From positions 123,471,809 to 123,535,808 of the forward strand of contig OX235264.1 of assembly GCA_944472135.2 (NCBI GenBank): a DNA stretch of 64,000 nucleotides, written 5' to 3'. The stretch comes from Trichobilharzia regenti. Taxonomy: Eukaryota; Platyhelminthes; Trematoda; Strigeidida; Schistosomatidae. The position numbers and the translations under genes were made by a program. This document shows, piece by piece, positions 10,345 to 22,230 of the stretch (position 1 is the first letter of the stretch; every line of letters starts with the position of its first letter). The notes under the pieces are model-generated. The model had not been told where the DNA came from, did not search any database, and saw only the letters and a program-made list of their open reading frames with translations.

Positions 10345-11165
10345 TCTGAGCTACGATAATCTATGCAATAAAGCCTCACCTTGAATTGACTGAGTGATTA
10401 TTCCAATAAATTAACAGGGAATCGTGGTTTTATATAAGCAGTACTCGATTCTTCAATGAGATATCATGTATCGCGTCATCACAATGACTAAACATTGGGT
10501 TCTACTGAATGCTTGACGGGAGCTCTTTGTGTTTTGTCTTATAGACAGTGCCGAATTTCTTTTGTCGTTGACCCCCAGCTGTTGTGAAATTCATGTGACA
10601 AAGTGATGTGTATTAGTGCATTTCAGTGTATCGTTCCACAGATGGTATTCCATGAAGCAGGTGTTTCTCAATTATGTGATATTTCGCATTATTTGTTTCA
10701 CAGCGTAGTCAGAACAAGATTGTGATGAATGTGTTATCATACTCTGTGTGAAATCATTCAGATGATATAGCGTCAATGTAGTCGAGCTAAAATAAGCGGT
10801 GAAACTACTTCATGACAATTGTGTGCAACTACTTGATGAGTTCGAATCAATCTGCAGTTGACCAATAATCAGAGAATGTGAGAACCATGGTATCAACTAT
10901 ATATATGGATGCAGAATCATCGAATAATTTCATTCAAAGTCATGCATGCACACCATAACACCTGAGTGCAATGCAGTTCTTGCCTTTATGCCAGGTATGT
11001 ACTATGACAATTGCGGGACGGGATTGATAATTCCAATGACTGCGATGAGTGTACAGTAATGTAGTTATGCACGGGTACTTCACAATTAACTGTCTAGTTA
11101 TCCATCACATTATACGAGCAGAAGTGTATCTGAATAGCTGAACACTCACCACAATCATCAGGACT
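10311..11165 (-). repeat. Inverted segment S, right arm of the gene-pair palindrome
   Basis: This is the reverse complement of about 4660-5490, displaced by the LINE insertion. Landmarks are ATTGACTGAGTGAT at 10384, the block with AGATGGTATTCCATGAAGCAG at 10640 and CCATCACATTATACGAGCAG at 11101. No gene was seen. Confidence 0.75.
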
Positions 11166-12880
11166 GATTGTATGAATACGTGCTTGTGAGAATGAACAGG
11201 GTGTGTGTTTGAAACAACTTTGTTTGTAGGACTATTATAGATCATCAACTCATTAGTGCATTTCAATAATGGAGAATATACCAGTAATTTTCCTCTCTGA
11301 CTGTTGCTGTACACATCATGGTGACTCGGATTAGAGTGAAATTTCTTACATATGCCTATGCACCGACATTGAATGAGATGTCAATGTTTATCTTTGTCAA
11401 AGCCGTTATGATGCAGTAATTTTAGGCAATTCGTGTTTGAGTTGACGATATCCCTACACTGCTGATTTGTCATTGAACCTACAGAATTATATTCATAATA
11501 TTTGTACACACAAAATTCACATATAGGCATTGAATCACGTGAGTACCTAGCATTCATGTGATACCTCCTCACACCTTGGGAGCTTCCATAATTGAGTGAT
11601 GACGATGATTAGTTTTGAGTAATACAGTGGGTTTTTTGATTCCTTATTTTCGCTACTGAATTACGTTACTTCTGATACGCATGCGTAGACACTGAGACAC
11701 ACCGACTCCAGTCGACAGCCAATACTTGATTCGATCCGATGCATTTGCTCGTGTTTTCTTATGCAGCCGATGCTTCCGCTCATCATAATAGACTTATTGA
11801 TTATTGACACATGGATACTGCTCACTTTGCCAATGTATCAATGAATATTTGTGTATATTTTTGATGAATCCTCGGCGTTTTGTTCCCAGCTGTCTGTCAA
11901 ATTATTACATGGGATATAATTTTTAGGAATGTGGTGGTTATCAGCAGGAAGCATTTCCTGATCTAGGTTACGTGTTGGTTAACACTAGTCTGCAACGCAT
12001 AGCTGCGACAATCAATGGACTCAGGTTCAAAACCGCGTCAATCAGTGCTGCAGTGTAAGTCGTTTCCACTGAGCCAGAATTTCATTATCGCGAATTATTT
12101 ATCGAAAATCACCATCGAAATGTTTCATTGGACATCACGTAGTTAATAAAAGGTATTCTTCAGGGAACCTCATACCTAGGATTTAATATTTGACATTCTG
12201 CATCAATTCTCATCTGGAAGAATTTTCGCCAGGATATACGATGCCTGTTTACACTAAATTTATTAAATCTACTAGTATTTCCGAAATCAAAATTAGAAGC
12301 AACTATTCACGACTGTGAGTGAATTTCGTGAGAATATCCACCTTTTTCTCCTCTTAATAACATTCTGGGACTCACACGCAGAATCCAATTAAAATATGCA
12401 CACCACACACACATTTGTGAATAGATATTTCCCACAGTTGATGACAGACAACACACATTCCTGAAACGTTTGAACTACAGTGAAACCTCTGTAACAACCT
12501 CACGAAATATTCTCACTACAATTCACGTGAGTAAGAATGTGGTCACATCCCTCCGTATACAATTTGACCACTCAACAAATTGCTTTCTGTGAATAAACAA
12601 CACATCCTTTTGGGAAATAGATACCATATTTCTGAGTTCTCAACAGTTTACATAAGCTTCTAGAAGAAAATGTGTGGATGACTTCTTCATTTAGTAACTG
12701 CTGGTACTGTCATGCATTACAATGTACATTGTTTGAGTATAGTGTCTATACTTTCTACTCAGTCTGGGTTGTTCCAAGTTACAATAACTTCAAACGTAAC
12801 AGTTTTACTCTTAGAACGCGTTTCAGTTTAGACAGGATTGAAACATTTACCAAGACAAATCTGACTTTCACACAAGTGAG
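11166..12880. other. Gene-poor linker, duplicated at about 37312-39040
   Basis: The unit 2 copy is nearly identical. Bases 11940-12560 are a diverged relative of 600-1300. Part of that stretch (12400-12560) also resembles the inverted-repeat arm at 21690-21870. A 63-codon minus ORF near 11381 is not kept in the second copy, where its start region changed (37690-37730). I see no gene that survives comparison. Confidence 0.5.
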
Positions 12881-12889
12881 AATGAACAA

Positions 12890-13500
12890 AATTTCCAGTA
12901 ACTATAGACAAGGAGTTTCCGAAGCAGGTGGCAGCAAGGGAGGTAAATTCATCTGCAAATAAAAACAATTCTATGGAATAGCATCCAAGAGCAATATAAA
13001 TGTTCGAGGTGAAAATGTATTTGTATTTTGACAAATGTTTAGGTCGACACTTTACGGTGAGACAGTCAAAAATGTCACTAGAGAATATGAAACATACATT
13101 ATTAGACGTACACCATTAGGAATTGATGAAGATGGCGAGACCGCCACCGCGTTTCTTCTTGAACTACACGGATCATTCTGAATAATTTCGATTCATTTAG
13201 ATATACTAGATTGTCATCATATAGATCATGTAGCAATGCTTCTTCAAGTGATATGTTCCCAGTATTATGATATATGGTGGAAGACACAAGTGATAGAAGA
13301 CAGTTAATTTTAGCTGATACGTAGCGACCATTAGTACTCAAAATTGTGGGAACAGTCATGAATTTAGTAGGGGTATTTGTAACGCTCTTAGCCAGCCGGC
13401 ATGATGCATGTTTTGTCTTTTTTATGGAGTTGCAGTAGGTTTTAAGGATGCTAAATATTCACGAGAATAAATAATCCGATTAGAGGTCATACTTGAATAA
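12890..13500 (-). pseudogene. Old CR1-like LINE endonuclease fragment
   Basis: Minus-strand translation in two frames matches the endonuclease of the LINE at 7089. Around 13359-13200 it reads TVPTILSTNGRYVSAKIN, SSTIYHNTGNISLEEALL and YDDNLVYLNESKLFR. Around 13034-12890 it reads LSKYKYIFTSNIYIALGC, FADEFTSLAATCFGNSL and SIVTGNF. The frames are shifted relative to each other near 13150, and the RT part is absent. It is more diverged from the full element than the two full copies are from each other, so it is an older insertion. It is duplicated at 39045-39660. Confidence 0.85.
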
Positions 13501-13939
13501 GATTTAGCAAATTAAAATGAATCGGAAATGAGAGACTAGATGAAATATGATTTGGAATGTTTAAGGTATTTGGTAGCCCAAGATTTAAACAGACCTATTA
13601 ACCATTCCCTCGATAAACACAGCAAAATTCAAATAATCAGTAACTTAATATGAAGACAGTGACAGCGTGTTGAGTGTACTGACGTCAAGTGCAACAGTCT
13701 GCAGCATGAAATCGAAATGGTGCACTCCAATTCAAGTGCACTCTGAGAAGCCGTACATCGAACTTTCGTCTTCAGAACTAGTCTTAAACACTCTCAGAGA
13801 AATGTGGCACATTTGCAAATTGATTGACATTCCCATTACTGAGAACGAGGAAATTCAAGGGTGGTGACGTGATACAGTAGATAATTTTGCGACATTCAAC
13901 TTAATATTGTTAGAGGCGAAAAGCAATCTCACCACCTGA

Positions 13940-14500
13940 TACGCTTCTAGTATTGTGAAATTTGATGTGCATACTCTATGCTTTCAAAATATATCGGAAA
14001 TCTTTAAAGTATTTATATCATAGAAAGTGCTCTCACTCTTTAAGCAGCATATTCCTGAAATGGTTAACCCAGGATTTGTGTATACGAGACATGATTTATT
14101 CACGGGAAGCATCATTCAAGTGCAAATAAAGATTAATGCAACACGGTAGCCTCTCCCTTGACATTAATAGATGACTTCAGTTACATTTAATGTTGTATGC
14201 GTTACAATCTGGCTGTAAACTGTTACTTATATAACTCATCAGCCGACACTTTATATCTTTGTGTTACACAAAAAAACAGTATGCAAATATTTGCTTATTC
14301 AAGAAAAAATGCAAGGAGTCAGCGAAAAGAATCCAAAGTAAAACATATGCGGGAGGAGACTTGGATTGATTCGAAACATACGGACGATCAGAACAATAGG
14401 TGATTTAATGTATATGATCAAATTTCCCATTGATAATTCATCCAGAACAGGTTTGAGATCACCACATTCGTTTATATTATCCATCTTTCAATATGGATAT
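13940..14500 (+). repeat. Dispersed module M, copy adjoining the solitary gene
   Basis: This module is closely related to 28980-29530, 40090-40650 and 52430-53000. It ends at ATAAAACGCAAGGCCAATA, and the promoter of the solitary gene is joined directly to it near 14520. In the copies at 29530 and 53000 the sequence instead continues into a linker, so 14510-14525 is a rearrangement junction. The 60-80-codon ORFs are not conserved in length. Confidence 0.55.
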
Positions 14501-14520
14501 TCAATAAAACGCAAGGCCAA

Positions 14521-14634
14521 TACGTCTTGAGACACTTCAGAATGAATGTGTTGGCTGGTGGAGAGAAAAACGGTATAAATATGGGTTGGTTAAAATCGTC
14601 GTGTTTAACAGCTTGTCAATCAATATCCACAGAA
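14521..14634 (+). promoter_or_regulatory. Truncated promoter of the solitary gene, unit 1
   Basis: It keeps about 110 bp of the family promoter: the block related to CTTGAGACACTTCAG at 14526, AAAAACGG followed by TATAAAT from 14574, and a TTAACAGCTTG block before the ATG. The TATA-to-ATG distance is 61 bp. The dyad CGTCCGAT/ATCGGACG and the partner gene are missing because module M abuts it. Confidence 0.6.
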
Positions 14635-14894
14635 ATGAGAAAGCAGCCGAAATGTCTACGATCTAGATTGGCCATCGGTGTCGTCATCTTCCTCATCCAA
14701 GTGATCACAGTGTTCGCCGCTGTGGCACAGGACACTGTTCCAATTGACAAACGTGAGTAATTCAAGATAGTTGAACTAATTGACTAACTGTTGATGATAT
14801 GAATTTGTTGTGTATGAAGTGCCTTCAATGTCTGTTTTGTCTTTTGGTTCCATTTCATCAGGGTCACGATTGAGGTTGCAGTGATTGGTGGCTT
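14635..14894 (+). CDS. Putative small secreted peptide, solitary copy, unit 1
   Basis: Exon 1 is 14635-14752 and the donor is AAAC|GTGAGT. The intron is 14753-14871, 119 nt by the canonical acceptor CATTTCATCAG. Exon 2 runs from 14872 to the TGA at 14892-14894. The N-terminus is MRKQPKCLRS, where Lys and Pro replace Met and Ser of the paired copies; only the copy at 40790 shares this. The hydrophobic core and QDTVPIDK are unchanged. A 1-nt deletion (GAGCGGAG) destroys the CxCxxC alternative frame but leaves the 46-residue reading intact. AATAAA is at 14993-14998. Confidence 0.7.
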
Positions 14895-15429
14895 AGTCAA
14901 CGAGCGGAGAATCGCATCACCTGTATTTGTAATGTATGTAGTTCAGTAGATTAACATTTTGCTTGTAATCATTTTGTCCAGTGTGATGTAATAATAAACA
15001 TATTTGTCTATTCACTGTGTTCTGCATCTCGATTTCTGCTCGCTATTACTTCTGTGAAAATTGATGGATGTTGAAATTGTGTGGGCTAGTGCAATGATTG
15101 TCATTTTCTCAAATCTCGATGTCATCACTCACTGGTGGACGTCATTTGAATGTTTTCGATGCGTCATCCATTTCCACTGCGTGTAACCGACACAAGATTT
15201 CAATTAACTACTGGTTGTGGAGTGTGAGTAGATTTATTAAAAATCAATCTGAGCTGTGACCATCAACGTAATATAACCTCAGCTCGAACTGACTGAGTGA
15301 TGATTCTATTAAATTAACAGCCAGTTGTGACTTTAAATAAGCTGTATAAGATTGGTGCATAAATTCTAAATAATTTCAAACTGTTCAGAAAATATCAGTG
15401 TAGTTCATTCTTATTTCTGTGAAAAACGC

Positions 15430-16990
15430 ACTTCATCAGTGGCAGCTCCGACGTTTGAGACTATAGGAACTAGGAACAACTCACATTATGCAGACAACAT
15501 AGTGAGTTTACTCAGGTAGACGTACACTGTTTTGCATGACAACATCAGGAATTAGAAGATGAAGTAAACGTCATCTGAAAATTGAAATGAAGAATAGGGT
15601 AAAAAGGCCACATCAGACAAAATTGAATTTAATTTGAAATGTCATCTTGAAGTGTTAACATACAGATAGGAACTCGGAAATACGACAGGTACACCTCGAT
15701 TGAACGCTGTGTTTCTTCACAGAGAGCAAATTATCAGGTGGTCAAATTGTTAAGCTAAACACGTGAACACCTTCTCACTCACGTGAATTGAAAACGAATA
15801 ACCTGATCATATTATTTGAGGTTGTTACAGATGTTTCACTGTAGTTCACACGATTCAGGAATGTGTGTTTTTTATAATTAAAATATCTATTGACAAATGC
15901 GTGTGGCGTTTTTATTCTGATCAGATTTTGCGTGTGTGGATACAGTTGATTTTGGCAGTAAAAGATGGTCAATATTTGCAAATAGTTGGTTTCAGTTTGA
16001 ATTTCGTTGATCTTGGTGTTGTTGGCGATCGCTTCATACCAACGTATAATAAAATGATATTAATTGGTATCCTGTGAAGCTAGTCAGCTCTGTGTGAGCC
16101 TTTATGAACTGCATCATTATGCGTACAAACACTTTTATGTCTAATGCAAGGAGTGTTTATGATCAAGTCGATAGCCATGGCAGATGTTGAAGACAGTAAG
16201 TTTGAAAGGAAGACACGCAGAAACTGTAGTACCCAACAAATCATCACTGCAATCAGTTGGAAACACTCCACAGATATCGAGTGAAGTGAATAACGATATC
16301 TCCCGGGAAATAAACACTGAGATATGCATATATCGGCCAGACGAAATGTATATGCAAAATCTGCATATCGTTGAGGAACAATTTTGCATGGCGTAAAGGA
16401 ACGAGAGAACTGACATGATAGTGTCAGATTCCATGAAAACAGGAGTTGCGATAAGCACATCGAGGACAGAAATGGTGATTATGCTGAATCAACAACATCG
16501 ACAAACATTATATTCCTTCACCAAAATAAATGAATGTGCAAAATGGAGTCAGGTTTTGACAAAGTCCCCAGGATTTATGCTTATAACGGTAGACAGCAAA
16601 AGCCGCAGTCACTTTGAGGAATTGGAAAGCGGCACTTTCCCTACTTTAAAGGCGATTGTAGAGTGCTTTCGATCGACGCGGACGAAAATGAAAAGCCTGT
16701 ATCAGTTATTACACTGAAATCCATGTGTCGAGGACCAGAATCCAAATGATTTCAAACACTAAAGTCGAGTTAGTGCCTCCATATATTTGACAAGTTTGGT
16801 GTACAAGTAGTGCAAGCAGCCTCGTGTCAGACAACAAAGTGTACCTAGTCAATATGCAAACAACAGTGAGTATAGGCTGCACATACTTTGTGGACAATTC
16901 CATATAGATTAGAATCCGAATTTCAAGTGAGGGGTTAGACGTGTTAAAGAGACTTGAACACGTTGGTTTTAGGATAAGGCAAATAGTTAT
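15430..16990. repeat. Inverted repeat arm, left, unit 1
   Basis: This arm pairs as reverse complement with about 18870-22230. Examples are ACGTGAATTG at 15781-15790 with 21823-21832, and GTGTCGAGGA at 16725-16734 with 19218-19227. The difference in the coordinate sums (37613 against 35952) equals the RTE insertion in the right arm. An in-frame stretch of 46 codons starts at 16147 and contains a GTAAGT site, but it is not open in the other arm, so I do not call it a gene. Confidence 0.75.
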
Positions 16991-18620
16991 GGGCAGCTGT
17001 TAGATCAGCTTCAGATGATGAGTTCCATGGATATGTGGCAACATGATCCTATCCTGCGAACCACATTCTAAGAATGGCTTATGTGAAGTGAAATACAAAT
17101 AATTCCTGGGATGATCTTTTCTAACCACAAATTTATTATAGGCGGATATGACAGAAAGGCATTTTACTCATTTCGTAACACTGTTGGAATCACACACAAA
17201 TGAAATCACGTTGACCTTCGGTTAGTGATTTCATTTCTGAATACACGCTCGTATTGTCCTTGGTATTCTGATCTGCAATAAATCGGAAACTCGGAAGAAA
17301 TCCATCTGAATACGGAATCATTGAATTGTCAGGGTTCAACTGTGTACTGCACTGTAAAATGATGCTGAATATACTGACCAGGCCATCTGAATTCTTCAAT
17401 GAACATATTTCGTTCATTCTCACTTGTCTGAAAGACAGCCGTGCTACGTTATCTTTGGAAATGTTTCAATCCACCCTATTCTGAAATGCATTCGTATAGT
17501 AGAAACTGATATACCTGAGTTTATTGGAACAACCAAGACTGAGTAGACAGTGTAGACACTATACTCACAAAAATGTACACAACAACGCTTGATAATGTCG
17601 GAAATTACAAATGAATAATTCATTGCTGAATATGCGAATCAAACTGTCTTCTAGAAGAGTATGCAAACAGTTGGGAACTCGGAAATAAGATGTCTGTTTC
17701 TTCATCGGATCTGTTGTTTGTTCACAGAAAGCAATTCACGTGAATCGAAGGAAAATACACTGAGCAAACTATGTGGGGTTATTGGAGATGTTGCACTCTG
17801 GTTCACACGTTTGAGGAATGTGTGTTGTTTGGTATCAACTGTGAGAAGTATTGGTTTACAAATGCGTGTGATTTGCATACTCTAATTATATTTTGCTTGT
17901 GAGGCTTATGCTTTTTTAGGAGTAATTGATGATAGATAATCTCACGATATTTCACCCATAGTTGAGAATAGTTGGTTCCAATTTCGATTTCTGATATACT
18001 AGTTTTGCGAAATTCATTGCACACCAGCATCGTATTTACTGGTCAAATCTCTCCTTGATGAGAATTAATGCAGCATATCAAATAGAAAATACCTAGGTGC
18101 AAGGCCTTCTGACGAACTCCCTCAATCATCTGATATCAACAATTCCCAATGCTTCATGATATCCAATCAATATTTCCAATATTGTCTTTAACAAGTTCAT
18201 TTGCAGCAGCGAATTTCTGATTCACTGGTAACAGCCTACACTGCAGCACCGATTGATGCCGTTTGGAATCTCAGTTCTTTGAGTGCACAGCCTTAGAATG
18301 CTGGCTAGTGTAAACTAGCACAAAACGTGAGTCAGGAAATGCTTCCTGCTGATTGATTTCAAACGTCTACTATCTAGACAGCCTTTAATGAATATCCTGT
18401 ATAGCTAGTCAGCTGTATGTGGAACATTTCTATGGCGTATACCATCATGCGTACAAATACATGTGTGGTGTATCGACGCAGTGATTTAAGTTGTGGATTT
18501 GCGCAAATTCAGCAAGGTACGCTGGTTACGCGTGATTCAGAAACACAAAAAAATTTGTTCTGCAGACTGGCGAGAAACGATCAATTCACGAATTGTTTCT
18601 ATTTCCCTTCACGTTAGCCA
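16991..18620. other. Loop of the unit 1 inverted repeat
   Basis: Unique sequence between the arms, nearly repeated at 43140-44618 and 58500-59947. Unit 2 and unit 3 lack about 120 bp found here around 17530-17670 (from GGAACAACCAAGACTGAG to GGAACTCGG). Bases 18290-18360 resemble the reverse complement of 600-650. The minus ORF near 17190-17423 is 77 codons in all three copies with mostly conservative changes, but I cannot connect it to any family. Confidence 0.45.
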
Positions 18621-18784
18621 TTCTTTCTTTCTTTTTGATTACAGCTCTATTCGACATTGTATTTTTGGTGCAAGTATGGAATTTTCAGCTGATATATCGG
18701 TAGCAGGCCAACCATAGATATCAGGTGTGCGTCGGCAGGAGATCGAAACTCAGACCATGATCCTAACCACTGTGCCACCATCGT
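18621..18784 (-). mobile_element. tRNA-derived SINE in the inverted-repeat loop, unit 1
   Basis: Read on the minus strand, it starts with GATGGTGGCACAGTGGTTAGG (A-box block) near 18783, then GAGTTTCGATCTCC (degenerate B box) near 18745. The body has CTGAAAATTCCATACTTG, and the tail is an AAAG repeat near 18621-18635. The same insertion sits at 44619 and 59948, so it predates the unit duplications. Confidence 0.75.
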
Positions 18785-18869
18785 TTGTAGAATGGGGTCA
18801 TTTTGCCACATCTCTAGTGAACTGCGTGTCACCCATCATCTCAAACTGGTCGCGTAGCTGCGCATAACT

Positions 18870-21800
18870 ATTTGCCTAATCCTAAAACCAATGCGTCGAT
18901 ACCTTTCTAACAGGTTTAACTCGTCGCTTCAAATCTGGATTCTACACCATGTGGAAGTGTCTGAAAAGTATGTGCAGCCTATCCTCATTTCCATTTGCAT
19001 ATTGGTTGGGCATACTTTCTTGTCTGATAGGTGGCCACATGCATTATCATTTGATTGACTCCTCATTCTGACTATCGGACCTCCACCATCAAGCGGCATT
19101 CGGCACTTTAGAAGCTTACAGCCTATTCAAAATGCCATTGACAATGCGTGCACCATATATGTCAAATATATGAGATCACTGTCTCATCGATAGTGTTTGA
19201 AATCATTCAGGTTATGGTCCTCGACACACGGATTTCAGTCTGATAACTGTTGCTGACCTTCACTTTATTGTCCGCGTCAATCGAATTTGAAAGCATTCAA
19301 CAATTGTCTTCAAGGAACGGAAAGTACCACTTTCACTTTCCTCACACTGACTGAGACTGATGCTGTTTGTTGTTACAAGCATCAATCCTAGACACTGTGG
19401 TAGCACGTAATTCTATTATGCACACTTATTTATTCTGATAACCTCGCCGGATACTAGCTTGCTGGGCTACTAGCTTACTAGTTTTCTCGCCGGTCCCAAA
19501 CCCAAGTTGACAATAATCCCCTAACGAGAGCTGAAGTCTTGAACGCAATCAAGCTTCTGAAAGCTGGAAAAGCAGCCGGACCAGATGCAATACCCCTGAA
19601 GCACTGAAAGCAGACCCAGAGATGACAGCAGAGATGCTGACTTCATTATTGCAAAAGGTCTGGAAGGAGGGAAAGGTGCCTACTGACTGAAGGAAAGGTT
19701 ACCTCGTGAAACTACCAAAGAAGGGCAACTTACGCCTCACTCTGCAAGAACTGGCGACGAATCATGCTCCTATCGACGCCAAGTAAAATCCTGAGTCGCA
19801 TCATCCTGGAGAAATTAAAGGACGCACTGGAGACAGAACTCCGACCAGAACAAGCTGGATTAAGGAAAGGCAAATCATGTACTGACCAAATTGCAACTCT
19901 ACGCATCATCATCACAGGACAAAGCATGGAATGGCAATCAAACCTCTACCTCAACTTTATAGACTTTGAGAAGGCCTTCGACAGCGTTGATCGTGAAGTA
20001 ATTTGGAAATTACTCGAGTACTATGGCGTACCCCAAATATTCATCAACCTTATTCAGCAGCTGTACGACAACGGCACTTGCCAAGGGATCCACAACGGAA
20101 GACTCAGCGAGGCGTTTGGAGTAAACACAGGAGTCAGACAAGGGTGATTACTATCACCAGTGGTATTCCTAATTGTGGTGGACTGACTGGATTATGCGTC
20201 AGACTGTGGGAAATGAGAAGACAGGGATATCCTGGACCGACGAGAAGAACCTAGAAGACCTAGATTTCGCGGATGACTTATGTTTGATGTCACACACAAT
20301 CGGAGACTTACAAGCGAAAACCGACAAACTGATCGAAGAAGCAGCAAAGACAGGACTCCAGGTAAACATAGACAAGATGGAGGTTATGAAAATAACCAAC
20401 CAACAACAGCAACAACATCCAACGTCAATCACCATCAACGGGAGGGATTTGAAAGAGGTTATTTCATTCACTTATCTAGGGAGCATTGTCTCAACTACAG
20501 GAGGAGCGGACGAGGATGTCAAATCAGGCGGGAATCGAGAAGGCGAGAAACACATTCGTCAGCCTGAAATCAATCTGGAAATCTTCGTCACTCAGCATCA
20601 CCAACAAATTTCGGATTTTCAATACAAACGTAAAGTCATTCAGTTCTTCTATACGGATCGGAAACTTGGCGGGTCACAAAGAATATTTCCAAAAGGCTGC
20701 AGACCTTTATTAACAACTGTCTTCGCGGGATCTACACTGGAGATCAGATGGCCGGGCCGGAAAGAATCACCAACAAGGAATTATGGGAACAAACAAAGCA
20801 AGAACCAATCGCCCAACAAATATGCAGGAGAAAGTGGAGATGGATCGGACACTCGCTCGCTGAGGAGACCGCTGGGTGACATCGCGCGCCAAGCCCTCGT
20901 GTGGAACCCGAAAGGGAAGCGGCGTGTGAGACGTCCAAGGGTGACATGGAGGAGATCATGTGAAGAGGAGTTGAAAGAATATGGATTAACATGGATGCAG
21001 GCGAAAAGTACAGCAGAAGACAGAAGAAAATGGAGACGTGCAGTCGAAGCCCTATGTTCCACTAGGAACCAAAGGGAGCAAAAATAATAATAAATAATAA
21101 ATTTATTCTGATAAAATGACACAATGTTTTGTCCCTGTTGTTGATTCAGCATCATAATCAGCTCTGTCTTCTCTGTGCATATCATAACTACTGCGTTCGC
21201 GTAATCTCTGACACTTTCCTGTCAAATTTCGATTCCTTTGACGCCATGCAAAATAAATCCTCAGCAACATGCAGATTTAGCATACACATTTCGTCTGACC
21301 ACTATATGCCTATCTGAGTGTTTATTTCCCAGGAGATTTCGTCGTTCACTTCATTCGATATCTGTTAAGTATTTCTTGTTGATTGTAGAGATGATGTGCT
21401 AAGTTCTTCAGTTTCTGCGTTTCGTTTTTTCAGCCCTACCGTCTTCAGAATCTGGGAAGGCTATCGACTTGATCATAAACACTCCTTGCATTAGACATAA
21501 AAGTGTTTGTACGCATAATGATGCAGTTCATAAAGGCTCACACAGAGCTGACTAGCTTCACAGGATATCAATTATTATCATTTGATTATACTTTGGTATG
21601 AAGCAATCGCCAACAACACGAGGATCAACTATTTACAAATATTTACCCTCTCTTTCTCTTAAAAACAACTTTATCCTCACACGCAAAATCTGATCAGAAT
21701 AAAAACGCCACACGCATTTGTCAATAGATATTTTGATAATAGAAACACACATTCCTGAAGCGTGTGAACTACAGTGAAACATCTGTAACAACCTCAAATA

Positions 21801-22230
21801 ATATGATCAGGTTATTCGTCTTCAATTCACGTGAGTGAGAAGGTGTTCACGTGTTTAGCTTGACAATTTGACCACCTGATAGTTTGCTCTCTGTGAAGAA
21901 ACATAGCGTTCAATCGAGGTGTACCTCTCATATTTCCGAGTTCCTATCTGTATGTTAACACTTCAAGGTGACAGTTCAAATCCAATTCAATTTGGTCTGA
22001 TGAGGCCTTTTCTCGCTGTTCTTCATTTCAATCTTCAGATGACGTTTTCTTCATCGTATAATTCCTGATGTTGTCATGCTAACCAGTGTCCGTCTACCTG
22101 AGTAAACTCACTATGCTGTCAGCATAAGGTGAGTTGTTCAGAGTTCTTATAACCTCAGATGTTGCAGGTGCCACGATTGATGTGCGTTTCATGTTATGGT
22201 GTATTTTGATATCTCGCGAGGAGAGGCATA
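18870..22230. repeat. Inverted repeat arm, right, unit 1, with RTE insertion
   Basis: Reverse complement of 15430-16990 once 19442-21114 is removed. It closely matches 44870-46560 and 60150-61880. The outer edge near 22225 switches to sequence related to 43550 in the opposite sense. Confidence 0.75.
19442..21101 (+). mobile_element. 5'-truncated RTE-like LINE with target-site duplication
   Basis: About 1.66 kb flanked by the 13-bp direct repeat TTTATTCTGATAA (19429-19441 and 21102-21114). The matching unit 2 site (45420-45432) has one copy and no insert. The 3' end is an AATAATAAATAATAA tail, typical of RTE elements. RT remnants in order: a VLNAIKLLKAGKAAGPD-like block (19540-19590), motif A FIDFEKAFDSVD (near 19960-19990), motif B GVRQG with a stop in place of the next codon (20143-20147), and motif C FADD (20270). 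The C-terminal part reads GPERITNKELWEQTKQEP (20753-20805) and WRRAVEALCSTRNQREQK (21032-21085). Several stops and frameshifts show it is dead. Confidence 0.9.

Larger units (their letters stand above)
4660..11165. repeat. Palindrome centred on gene pair 1, interrupted by a LINE
   Basis: The left arm, about 4660-6140, is the reverse complement of about 6445-7088 plus 10311-11165. The symmetry axis is near 6293, in the shared promoter. With the LINE (7089-10310) removed, the arms are about 1.5-1.6 kb around an asymmetric core of about 0.3 kb. Matching landmarks include the two 118-nt exons, the cross-arm block with AGAAGTCAATCTGAG (near 10340) and its complement near 5470, and the inverted block near 4740/11070. 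Confidence 0.8.

Noticed and set aside
14197..14484. ORFs of 61-79 codons in module M (MRYNL, MDNI types)
   Set aside because: Overlapping on both strands and variable between copies. The 52690 copy is interrupted.
16147..16290. 46-codon ORF MQGVFMIKSIAIADVEDS with an embedded GTAAGT donor, recurring in the inverted-repeat arms
   Set aside because: It is open in some arms (57630; minus strand from 61137) but broken at the equivalent near 21500. It has no signal peptide, promoter or acceptor partner that I could identify.
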